A program made the position numbers and the translations under genes. The notes under the pieces were generated by a model. That model saw nothing but the letters and a program-made list of their open reading frames with translations. It was not told the origin of the DNA and ran no database searches. A stretch of 64,000 nt of DNA from Paenibacillus lemnae. GTDB lineage: Bacteria > Bacillota > Bacilli > Paenibacillales > Paenibacillaceae. Positions 56,688-64,000 of the stretch are shown piece by piece. How positions within the stretch are numbered: the stretch's first letter is position 1; every line of letters begins with the position of its first letter. The stretch lies in the NCBI RefSeq assembly GCF_012933385.1, contig NZ_JABBPN010000006.1, positions 1 through 64,000 on the forward strand, in the 5' to 3' direction.

Positions 56688-58568
56688 CTACCCCGCCTCT
56701 TCCCCATGCCACAGCTTTCTGAAGCTTTCACTTACCTTCAGCAGGTATTCTGCCGTCCCTTCGGCCTCGATAGCACCGCCGTTCAGCACGATAATATGGT
56801 CGGCCCGGGACAAAGCAGCTTTGCGGTGGGATACGACTAGACATGTCGCCTCTCCCCGATCCTGAAACAAGCGCTCCCACAAGCGCCGTTCAGTATCCAC
56901 ATCCAGCGCGCTGGATAGATCATCGAACACATACAGCTGGGCGTCACGAACCAGCATCCTGGCTGCTGCGGTACGCTGAACCTGCCCTCCGGACAACTTG
57001 ACTCCGCGCGGACCAACCATCGTATCCAGCCCAAGCTGAAGGTGTGCCACATCTTCTTCCATGACTGCGCCGTGAATCGCCTTATTGAGCTGTTCCTCAG
57101 AAGCTGATAATCCCAGCAGTATATTACTGCTTAGTTTATCACTGTACAGCCGCGGAATTTGAGCTGTGTAAGCACTTTGCGGCGGAATGAAGAAATCCGC
57201 AGGTGCCGCAATACGCTCACCATTCCAGGTGATCTCCCCATGCTGTGCAGGCAGCAGACCGAGCAGTGTGCGAATGAGTGTCGTTTTCCCGCTTCCGATC
57301 ATCCCTGTAACTACAGTGAAGGATCCCTGCTCAAGCCGCAGATGGATATCTTTGATTCCCCTGCCGGATTCAGGATACCGATAGGTTAAGTCTTTCGCCT
57401 GCAGTACCTGCAGTTTAGGAGCCAGTGCGGACATGCCTTGCTGGTGAAATTCGTTCATCACATTCGGAATAACATCCTCGCTAGCCCCGAGATGTACTTC
57501 AGCAGCAGGCATACCGGATATGCTCGCACTTTTGCTCTGATTCTTCACTCCTCTTTCATCGTGAGAGCCCTTCACCTTGCCAACTCCGATGTAGTTAGCC
57601 GCTGTCAGCAGTGATGCTGGCGCACCCTGCAGCATGGTTTTCATACGCTGAAAGCTGACACCCAGCTGCTTATAATACGTCATAAAATTCCCCACGTTCG
57701 CGATTAACTGGGTTACAAATGTCAGGTAGTAGACGAACAGCGAGAGATCTCCGACTGTAAACTGGCCGTCACGCATTTTGTAACCAGCCAGAACCAGAAT
57801 GAGTCCAGTACCCAAGTTGACTGAATTCGTAAACACAGAAGATAGGGTCTCACTCAGCAGCTTATCCTTAACCATCGACTGTCGGCGCTGTTCGCTCAGC
57901 CTGCTGAACTTATCAACTACTCTTTTCTCAGCCCCAGCTACCTGAATGGCTTGAACGTTCGCAAAAATTTCGCTGATCGCGCCCGTCACTTTAGCTGTGG
58001 ATTCCCGGCTTGCCGCTCTGAACTTCTGGATTCTGGCTGTTGCAATCTGCGCTGCCGTCACAACCAGAATCAATGGAACGAACACGAGCACGGTCAGCTC
58101 CGCATCAATGGAAACCAGGATCATACTGGCGGCTATGACAAAACCGATCAGTCCCAGCGTATCCACCGACCAACTGGTCGCTTCCTCTGCCTGTTCCACA
58201 TCATCCCTGAAATTGCTGATCGCTTCTCCCGGCGAACAAGGGATTGCTTTAGCCCCAGGCTCCTTCAGAACATGTGCCAGCATATTTCTGCGTATCAGCG
58301 TACTGACCCGGAACCTGAAATGCACGTCTGTCATAAAACCGGCATAGATCACGGCAATTCTTGCAAGTGCCGCACCAATGAGCAGAACAGCGATAGCCCA
58401 CACGCCATAAGGGAATTCATAGGTACCCTCTAAATGATCGAAAAAGGCTTTGGTAAGGAGGCCGGGTACAAGCGGTGCCATGTGAATTAAGGACCACACG
58501 AACAAGTTCAGCAGATAAAGTCCAGGAAGATAGGCGATCATGCGCCAGAAAAAATGTCTGGTTTTCAT
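56688..58568 (-). CDS. ABC exporter half-transporter, degenerate-site subunit (second exporter)
   Basis: The 626-residue paralogue of the protein at 25669-27471 has six membrane helices, then an ATPase domain. Walker A is GMIGSGKTT, signature LSGGQVQRTA, H-loop VVSHRKA. Walker B again reads [12 protein letters not shown] with Asp in place of the catalytic Glu. A linker of about 60 residues between the membrane and ATPase domains (Ser/Gly-rich, starting VGKVKGSHDERGVKN) is longer than in the first exporter. ATG 58568 overlaps the partner stop (ATGA) with GGAGGATG upstream. Confidence 0.88.
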   Translation of the reverse strand: MKTRHFFWRMIAYLPGLYLLNLFVWSLIHMAPLVPGLLTKAFFDHLEGTYEFPYGVWAIAVLLIGAALARIAVIYAGFMTDVHFRFRVSTLIRRNMLAHVLKEPGAKAIPCSPGEAISNFRDDVEQAEEATSWSVDTLGLIGFVIAASMILVSIDAELTVLVFVPLILVVTAAQIATARIQKFRAASRESTAKVTGAISEIFANVQAIQVAGAEKRVVDKFSRLSEQRRQSMVKDKLLSETLSSVFTNSVNLGTGLILVLAGYKMRDGQFTVGDLSLFVYYLTFVTQLIANVGNFMTYYKQLGVSFQRMKTMLQGAPASLLTAANYIGVGKVKGSHDERGVKNQSKSASISGMPAAEVHLGASEDVIPNVMNEFHQQGMSALAPKLQVLQAKDLTYRYPESGRGIKDIHLRLEQGSFTVVTGMIGSGKTTLIRTLLGLLPAQHGEITWNGERIAAPADFFIPPQSAYTAQIPRLYSDKLSSNILLGLSASEEQLNKAIHGAVMEEDVAHLQLGLDTMVGPRGVKLSGGQVQRTAAARMLVRDAQLYVFDDLSSALDVDTERRLWERLFQDRGEATCLVVSHRKAALSRADHIIVLNGGAIEAEGTAEYLLKVSESFRKLWHGEEAG

Positions 58569-60343
58569 GCGAGTACATCCTCCATTCCAATGGCCAGCAT
58601 GCGGCTGAACCGGGATTCCGGGTTCGATGCCAGGCTGTCCCGTGAGCCATTCTCAACACTTATGCCTTTGTCCAGAATCAGAATCTGGTCTGCCCGCTGC
58701 ACGGTCGTAAGACGATGAGCAATGATAATACAAGTTTTTTCTTGCAGCAATTTCGTAATGGCAGCTTCAATTCGTGATTCGGTCAGCGGGTCCAGCCGGG
58801 ATGACGCTTCGTCGAGAATGACAAGCCCCGGATTGGTTAAAAAGACACGCGCAAACGCCAGAAGCTGTGCTTCTCCGGCGGATAATCCTCCGCCGCCTGA
58901 CGAGAGTACACTATCTAGACCATCTGGAATGGATTCTCGCCAGTTGTTCAATCCGAGCTCATCCAGCACCTGGGTAATCCTGGTATCTAGTATGCGGTCA
59001 TCAAACAAGGTCAGGTTATCACGAACGGTACCCTCCAGAATTTCAATGTTCTGTGTCACAAGTGCAACCTTGCTACGCAGCTCATGTAACCGGCATTTCC
59101 GGATATCTACGCCAGCCAGTTCAATACTGCCGTTCTGCGGATCATAAAACCGAAGCAGCAAACGGGCCAATGTAGATTTGCCACTGCCAGTGCGGCCAAG
59201 CAGACCCAAGGTCTGTCCGGGTTTAAGCTCAAGATTCAGGTCCTTGATCGTTCTTTCTCCGTCTTCCTCATAGGAGAATGACATGTCTTGGAAACGTACA
59301 GACAGCGGACCTTCCGGGAGAGGTGTACCAGGTCCGTCCTGAATAGCCGGCTTGGTGGCAAGCAGCTCCGTGACACGAAGCAGGCTGGCGTCTGCTTTTT
59401 GCAGATCCTCCAGCTGGGTGCGGATCTTCTCGATGGGCTTCGCAAGCAGCTCTGTATAATAAAACACAAGGTATACTGAACCGATGGTCAGACCGGCTTC
59501 GGGACGGTTCCATAGCAATACACAGACTATGAAAGCGGCAGCATTACCTAGCGCAAATACAAAAATGGTCGTACTCCACATCATGAAAAAGCCAAGGAAT
59601 GCGCGGACCCGCACAGGCAGCATAATACGTGCCATTTCATAAAACCGGTTCATGACATAACCCGCCGCACCGTTCGCCCGTGTATCTTCTGTCCCTTCAA
59701 GATGTTCCCCAATAAAGCCATAAAAGTCGGCATTCAGCTGTCTCCAACGCTTCCATGTCGGAACGGCTAAACGCCGGATATACTGAAGAACCACAATACT
59801 GCCTATTACAAAAAGTGTCATGGTAGATCCGATCCAAATATTTTCACGGAACAACAGTACCAGGATTCCAATCATGAGCAGTAAATTTCCGAACAGATGA
59901 ATAATAAAACTGGAAAAGAAATTAGCAAGTGCATTGACGTCACCGTCTACCCGTTCAATCAGAGCGCCGGACGTTTGCGTTTTATGAAAGCTCATATCCA
60001 GGGCCAGACAATGCTCTACGAGCTCGGAACGAAGACGGTTGGTTGTTTTCCAGCCCAGGTTCTCACTGAAATAAGCAGCTGCCACGGAAATACCCTGCTG
60101 CATTAAAGAGAACAGAATAAAAAATCCGGCTGCATAATACAAGGCGTTCAAGCTTCCATTACCTTGGGCATTGTCGATAAAATAACGTATGATCTGTGGA
60201 TTGACAAGCTGCAGTGCGATCGATGCAAGCAGGAGCGCTGACAGGCTGAACAAGAGCTTTTTCTGCGGCAACACATATTTGACCAGCATATGCTTGTACA
60301 CGCTCCAACTCTTGGTGTAAGCCTGCTGAGAATTTCCTTCCAT
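58565..60343 (-). CDS. ABC exporter half-transporter, catalytic-Glu subunit (second exporter)
   Basis: The 592-residue partner has N-terminal membrane domain helices such as KLLFSLSALLLASIALQLVN. Its ATPase domain has Walker [11 protein letters not shown]-loop VTQNIEIL, signature LSAGEAQLL, Walker B LVILDEASSRLD and H-loop IIAHRLTT. The residue pattern mirrors the 27468-29264 protein, so the two operons arose by duplication or share an ancestor. AGGAAG precedes ATG 60343. The acyl-CoA-dehydrogenase-like gene lies 34 bases upstream and is probably in the same operon. Confidence 0.88.
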   Translation of the reverse strand: MEGNSQQAYTKSWSVYKHMLVKYVLPQKKLLFSLSALLLASIALQLVNPQIIRYFIDNAQGNGSLNALYYAAGFFILFSLMQQGISVAAAYFSENLGWKTTNRLRSELVEHCLALDMSFHKTQTSGALIERVDGDVNALANFFSSFIIHLFGNLLLMIGILVLLFRENIWIGSTMTLFVIGSIVVLQYIRRLAVPTWKRWRQLNADFYGFIGEHLEGTEDTRANGAAGYVMNRFYEMARIMLPVRVRAFLGFFMMWSTTIFVFALGNAAAFIVCVLLWNRPEAGLTIGSVYLVFYYTELLAKPIEKIRTQLEDLQKADASLLRVTELLATKPAIQDGPGTPLPEGPLSVRFQDMSFSYEEDGERTIKDLNLELKPGQTLGLLGRTGSGKSTLARLLLRFYDPQNGSIELAGVDIRKCRLHELRSKVALVTQNIEILEGTVRDNLTLFDDRILDTRITQVLDELGLNNWRESIPDGLDSVLSSGGGGLSAGEAQLLAFARVFLTNPGLVILDEASSRLDPLTESRIEAAITKLLQEKTCIIIAHRLTTVQRADQILILDKGISVENGSRDSLASNPESRFSRMLAIGMEDVLA

Positions 60344-60377
60344 GAAACACTTCCTTATCTATCTAAATTCATAACAT

Positions 60378-61439
60378 TCACGAATGTGTTCGAAGTAAAG
60401 TATGTTGGCAAGCCGTCTGAAGGTCTCTCCAGCAGATATTGACAGGATGATCCTCCATCGCTGCCAATAGTCCAAGCATTGGAAACAGCTTGCCGCAAGC
60501 ATGCTGCGAAAGAGCGGCAGCAGACACACAGACCGAAGTCACATTGTCTCCAATATTTTCCGGCAGTGTGCCTTCAGCCAGCAGAATCTCCCAGGATTGA
60601 CCGATCGTCTGATGAAAAGCTGCTTCCGCCATTAACAGCTGCTTTTCCTGACGTGTCCATTCCTCCATCAGCTCTTCATGTGATGTGCGGGCCTCGATGA
60701 TGTCATACGCCAGCTCCATGAAATGACGTCCGATACCCAGTGCGACAGCAGCAAATGACGCTTGTGCAAACGGGAGAAATGGATATTGATATATTGGCTC
60801 GTCCCTAAATGCAGTGGGCTCGTCTAGGGAGAACGTTCTGCTCTCGCTTACAAAGGCATCCTTGACCGTAATGGTGTGGCTCTCCGTAGCGCGTAAACCA
60901 AACGCGTTCCAGTCTCTTTGAATTTCCACCTGATGGGGTTCAAAAGTAAAGGAACGAACCACAGGCGATTCTTCTGCACCCTTCATACTGCTGGCTTCAT
61001 CATCCTGGATGATCGCATTGGCCGTAAATGCAGTAGCATAGGTAGAACCGCTGCTGTACTTCCAGCTTCCGCTTACCCGATATCCGCCGGGGACTCGAAC
61101 TGCCGTACCTCCGGGAGTTCCACTGCCGGAAATAACAGCATCTCTGCGGGCATATACTTCCTCCGCGGTGTCTCGCTGCATATATGCGGCAAAAAAACCG
61201 CCGCCAGCTCCAATTGTGACCAGCCACCCCAAATTGCCGTCGAGACGGGAACATTCTTTAAATATATGTACGGCTTCAGGCAGCGTCATCATATGTCCCT
61301 GCAGCTGATCCGGAACAAAAAGATGGAACCATCTTTTCTCATAGATCAGCTCCAGCAGTTCAGGATGAACGGTCCTTGTCCGGTCCATCTCCAGCGAAAG
61401 ATTTTGTACCTTTTCTTTTTCCTCTTGTGTAAATAACAC
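60378..61439 (-). CDS. acyl-CoA dehydrogenase-family flavoprotein
   Basis: This 353-residue protein has the three-domain acyl-CoA dehydrogenase fold: helical N-domain (HIFKECSRLDGNLGWLVTIG), beta-barrel middle (ISGSGTPGGTAVRVPGGYRV followed by SGSWKYSSGS) and helical C-domain with AFGLRATESHTITV. The GTPGGTA and SGSWKYSSG segments are typical of the group-D type flavin monooxygenases (HsaA/DszC-like) rather than true acyl-CoA dehydrogenases, and no catalytic-base Glu can be placed confidently. The start is GTG 61439. It is followed closely by the ABC exporter, so tailoring of an exported compound is a possibility. Confidence 0.78.
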   Translation of the reverse strand: MLFTQEEKEKVQNLSLEMDRTRTVHPELLELIYEKRWFHLFVPDQLQGHMMTLPEAVHIFKECSRLDGNLGWLVTIGAGGGFFAAYMQRDTAEEVYARRDAVISGSGTPGGTAVRVPGGYRVSGSWKYSSGSTYATAFTANAIIQDDEASSMKGAEESPVVRSFTFEPHQVEIQRDWNAFGLRATESHTITVKDAFVSESRTFSLDEPTAFRDEPIYQYPFLPFAQASFAAVALGIGRHFMELAYDIIEARTSHEELMEEWTRQEKQLLMAEAAFHQTIGQSWEILLAEGTLPENIGDNVTSVCVSAAALSQHACGKLFPMLGLLAAMEDHPVNICWRDLQTACQHTLLRTHS

Positions 61440-61479
61440 GTAACATCACCAGCCTTTATATATATCTTATAGTAAAACA

Positions 61480-61514
61480 AAACAGCCTGCGGATGTTAAG
61501 CCGGTGGGCTGTTT
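61480..61514 (-). terminator. terminator of the cardiolipin synthase gene
   Basis: AAACAGCC (61480-61487) pairs with GGCTGTTT (61507-61514). On the minus strand the run TTTTGTTTTA follows. Confidence 0.7.
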
Positions 61515-61548
61515 GGGTTAAGCTGCAAGCTTTTATAATTATCCATAG

Positions 61549-62997
61549 CTACAGGATCGGTGAAAGAAGCCTCGAGATCCCCTCTTTCAACTTCACCCAT
61601 TTGGACATCGCATGATACTTCTCCAATGTCAAAAGTGTAGATACAGCCATATCCTTCCGGAAGTTATCGTTCAGCTCACGTGCAATACTCTCGTCATAGA
61701 TAAAGGCATTCACCTCAAAGTTTAAACGGAAGCTGCGATAATCAATATTGGCGGTGCCGACAGAAGCGGCCTTTTCGTCAACGACGAGTGTCTTGGCATG
61801 AACAAACCCGTTATTGTACTGATAGACATTGGCACCAGCTTTTAACAACTCGCCGATATACGATAAGGTCGCCCAATAAACAAACATATGATCCGGCTTG
61901 TCCGGAATCATGAGGTTCACCTCCACACCAGACAAGCAGGCTACCCGGAGGGCATCCAGCATACTGTTATCCGGAATGAAGTACGGCGTTTGAATGTAGA
62001 TGGACTCCTCCGCGGAAGTGATCATCTTCAGATAACCGTTCTTGATATGTTCATATTCGGTATCGGGCCCGCTGGACACGATCTGCATCCCGACAACACC
62101 CCGATGAGGAACCTCAGGAAATAAGGAAGGAAAATACGTGATGTCATGCTCCTGAGAAGCCTGATTCCAGTCCAGGACGAAACGGGTTTGAATGGCATAT
62201 ACGGCAGAGCCTTGGATTCTCAGATGGGTGTCCCGCCAATATCCGAATTTCGGGTCCAAGCCGAGATATTCGTCACCGACATTGAAACCGCCAATATAGC
62301 CTACTTTGCCGTCAATGATGACCAGCTTTCGATGATTCCGGTAATTCAGACGAAGATTAATCAGTTTGAACTTCGAAGGAAAAAAAGCTTCTGCTTGTCC
62401 GCCGGATTCACGAAGCTCTTTCAGCAATCTTTTGCCGATTCCTCGAGAACCCAGCTCATCATACAGTAACCGGACTCTGACGCCTTCTCTTGCTTTTTTG
62501 GATAACAGCTCCAGCAGCTTCTTACCCAGCTTGTCTCTGCGTATAATGTAATACTGGATATGTATGAAATCGGTTGCCGCTTCAATGTCTTTAAACAGGG
62601 TCTCGAACTTTTTATGACCATCTGTGATGATCTCCATGCTGTTATCTTCCGAAAGCGCTGCCTGATTGTTCAGCAAATTCATAGTGATCAGGTTGTGATA
62701 TTCTTCGGAAATCTTGTTGCGAAACTCGAATTGCTGGGATCGAAATTGGGATACTTGTGATTTGATGCCCCGGTCCAGCCCGCTCTTCTTGAACTCGTCC
62801 CAGTAAAACAGCTTTTTGCGTTTGAAATTCTGAGCGAGAAACAAATACAGGATAAAGCCCACAATCGGGATAAGCAAAAGAACCAGCAGCCAGGCCCATG
62901 TCGATCCGATATCACGTCTGCCTTGAAAAATAACAACGATGGCAAATGTAATGTTCAGCAGAATAATGAATCCGAATAAACCGGAGGATAAGCTCAT
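61549..62997 (-). CDS. cls: cardiolipin synthase
   Basis: This 482-residue phospholipase-D-type enzyme joins two phosphatidylglycerol molecules into cardiolipin at the membrane. Two N-terminal membrane helices (SSGLFGFIILLNITFAIVVI and WAWLLVLLLIPIVGFILYLF) precede two catalytic HKD motifs: YRNHRKLVIIDGKVGYIGG (about residue 220) and FVHAKTLVVDEKAASVGTAN (about 398). Both are complete and the length is normal for the family. It is monocistronic with its own terminator. Confidence 0.94.
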   Translation of the reverse strand: MSLSSGLFGFIILLNITFAIVVIFQGRRDIGSTWAWLLVLLLIPIVGFILYLFLAQNFKRKKLFYWDEFKKSGLDRGIKSQVSQFRSQQFEFRNKISEEYHNLITMNLLNNQAALSEDNSMEIITDGHKKFETLFKDIEAATDFIHIQYYIIRRDKLGKKLLELLSKKAREGVRVRLLYDELGSRGIGKRLLKELRESGGQAEAFFPSKFKLINLRLNYRNHRKLVIIDGKVGYIGGFNVGDEYLGLDPKFGYWRDTHLRIQGSAVYAIQTRFVLDWNQASQEHDITYFPSLFPEVPHRGVVGMQIVSSGPDTEYEHIKNGYLKMITSAEESIYIQTPYFIPDNSMLDALRVACLSGVEVNLMIPDKPDHMFVYWATLSYIGELLKAGANVYQYNNGFVHAKTLVVDEKAASVGTANIDYRSFRLNFEVNAFIYDESIARELNDNFRKDMAVSTLLTLEKYHAMSKWVKLKEGISRLLSPIL

Positions 62998-63122
62998 ATT
63001 CCATTCATCTTCCTTTATATATGGTATCCATGATCAAGCCTTACACAAGAACAATTGGCCTCAAAATATAAGAGTATCAACAAATGGAAGGTTCTGTCTA
63101 CCGTAATGCTGTAACCTTTTTG

Positions 63123-64000
63123 TTATGATTCAAGAGAAGAGAGGAATTCTGTTCCGCTTTTCGTTATGGTTACGCTGTACGTTCTCATTGAAGTCAGTAA
63201 GCCTTGTGCCTGCAGCAGATTTTGAGACACCAGCCGCTGAATCCGGTCCTCGAAGTACAGTTGAGATACACGCTGGTCTGTATATTTAAACATGGCTTCA
63301 CTTGCAACTCGGAGAGCTTTCACCCATTTATTACGTGCACCGAGCTCCAGCGCAGATTTCATAATGTTCACGTCAAAGTAAGACTCTGATACAGATATGA
63401 CCTCTCCTTTCTGCAAGATACGAAGCTTCTGATCTTCTTGAAGCAGTCTCTCCCAATCCATTACCAGATCACGGCGGATATCTGCTGAAGGTACAATCTC
63501 CTTGCCAAGCAGAGATTCCAGCTTATCCATAACAATTTCGCCGGTATAGTAATACTGTACAGCATGGTTGCTCAGGAGTGCGGTTGGGTTCAAGATCGCA
63601 ATGTCCGCTGCTTCCGGAAGCAGGGACATGAGTCTCCTCAATCCCACCTGTTCATGAGCTGAATCTGAAGCCCAGATGGTCAGCGGATATATCGCCAGCT
63701 TGGCCGGAAGCGCCCTCCACTTGAACGCGCTGTCCAAGACCTCTTCCTGCATCTGATCTTTAGTCTCTGAATCAGACTCCAGTCCCGTCAGCCATTGTCT
63801 TCTTAACTTATGGGTATCTGCATCGTTTACGCCAGGAAGCGGACCGATACTCAAATCGTCACCAAGCAGGACAATGTGTTCGTGCGGCCTCTCTGATAAA
63901 ACGGCTCCCAATACGTCAAAGGAGGGACGATCAAAGACGATATGGACTTTTTTTATGGGAGACTCCAGACCTAGCATTTCTTCCAGAAAAGATTCATTAC
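63123..64000 (-). CDS. DUF1835 domain protein, 5' end beyond the window
   Basis: The frame is open to the right edge. The first Met in the window is at 63977, but NESFLEEMLGLES continues upstream without a stop, and family members commonly have extra N-terminal residues, so the gene probably starts outside. The DUF1835 core is visible as KKVHIVFDRPSFDVLGAVLS with EHIVLLGDDLSIGPLPG and AADIAILNPTALLSNHAVQY. The C-terminal 100 residues (EDRIQRLVSQNLLQAQGLLT) resemble the DUF3658 companion. Function is unknown. Confidence 0.8.
   Translation of the reverse strand, partial: NESFLEEMLGLESPIKKVHIVFDRPSFDVLGAVLSERPHEHIVLLGDDLSIGPLPGVNDADTHKLRRQWLTGLESDSETKDQMQEEVLDSAFKWRALPAKLAIYPLTIWASDSAHEQVGLRRLMSLLPEAADIAILNPTALLSNHAVQYYYTGEIVMDKLESLLGKEIVPSADIRRDLVMDWERLLQEDQKLRILQKGEVISVSESYFDVNIMKSALELGARNKWVKALRVASEAMFKYTDQRVSQLYFEDRIQRLVSQNLLQAQGLLTSMRTYSVTITKSGTEFLSSLES

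Overview
The window looks like a chromosomal segment of a Paenibacillus-type Bacillota (low to mid G+C, spore-forming). The signs are strong AGGAGG-type ribosome binding sites, frequent TTG/GTG starts, AraC/YesN-type regulators, a YheC/YheD spore-coat ATP-grasp protein, BclA-like collagen proteins, assimilatory nas genes under apparent GlnR/TnrA boxes, and a ChvE/GguAB-type sugar transporter. No rRNA, tRNA or CRISPR array was found.

Region 1 (1-12.6 kb) is an accessory region and gene graveyard. It opens with the 3' part of an IS21 istB gene. It continues with a GNAT gene and a mosaic of broken fragments: a lipoprotein-like piece, a GNAT piece, a shikimate-kinase tail, a frameshifted DUF2711 gene, and a group II intron maturase tail with intron domains V/VI. 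These are interleaved with a duplicated perfect 18-bp palindrome and five copies of a small motif (AACTAAYGGGCAG-like). Within this debris sits an intact two-gene Gabija-like anti-phage module: an OLD-type ATPase/TOPRIM nuclease followed by an overlapping UvrD-like helicase. It is followed by an unusual Gly/Ala-rich two-gene cassette (8.8-11.2 kb) of unknown function.

Region 2 (12.8-25.4 kb, all minus strand) holds a DUF1311 lipoprotein and a large fused polyprenyl synthetase. Next come a ChvE/MmsA/MmsB multiple-monosaccharide ABC importer and, upstream, a four-gene sensory operon (membrane-anchored sugar-binding protein, YesM kinase, YesN regulator, XylF-like protein) that probably senses sugar and controls the importer. 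Region 3 (25.7-29.3 kb) is a heterodimeric ABC exporter; a paralogous exporter lies at 56.7-60.3 kb. Region 4 (29.9-38.0 kb) is an L-fucose-type module: Zn-dependent dehydrogenase, aldo/keto reductase, lactonase, GH95 alpha-fucosidase, two AraC regulators and a PhyH dioxygenase. SUFU-family and secreted coiled-coil proteins follow.

Region 5 (40.3-52.4 kb) is a complete nitrate/nitrite assimilation locus: nirB-nirD-cobA, nasB-nasC and a NarK-type transporter. The two operons and narK share one control layout: a GlnR/TnrA-type box overlapping the -35 element, then an RNA leader with two AnnGnn hexaloop hairpins mutually exclusive with a terminator. An ANTAR-domain antiterminator is encoded in the middle (44.2 kb), translationally coupled to a TrpD2-like protein that lacks the TrpD catalytic motifs. 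The nasC 3' end faces an eight-unit, exactly 52-bp-period palindromic repeat array, a single copy of which also lies at 25.6 kb.

Region 6 (52.5-64 kb) has the YheC/D protein, two tandem collagen-like proteins (the second fused to a beta-helix), the second ABC exporter, an acyl-CoA-dehydrogenase-like flavoprotein, cardiolipin synthase and a DUF1835 gene running off the right edge.
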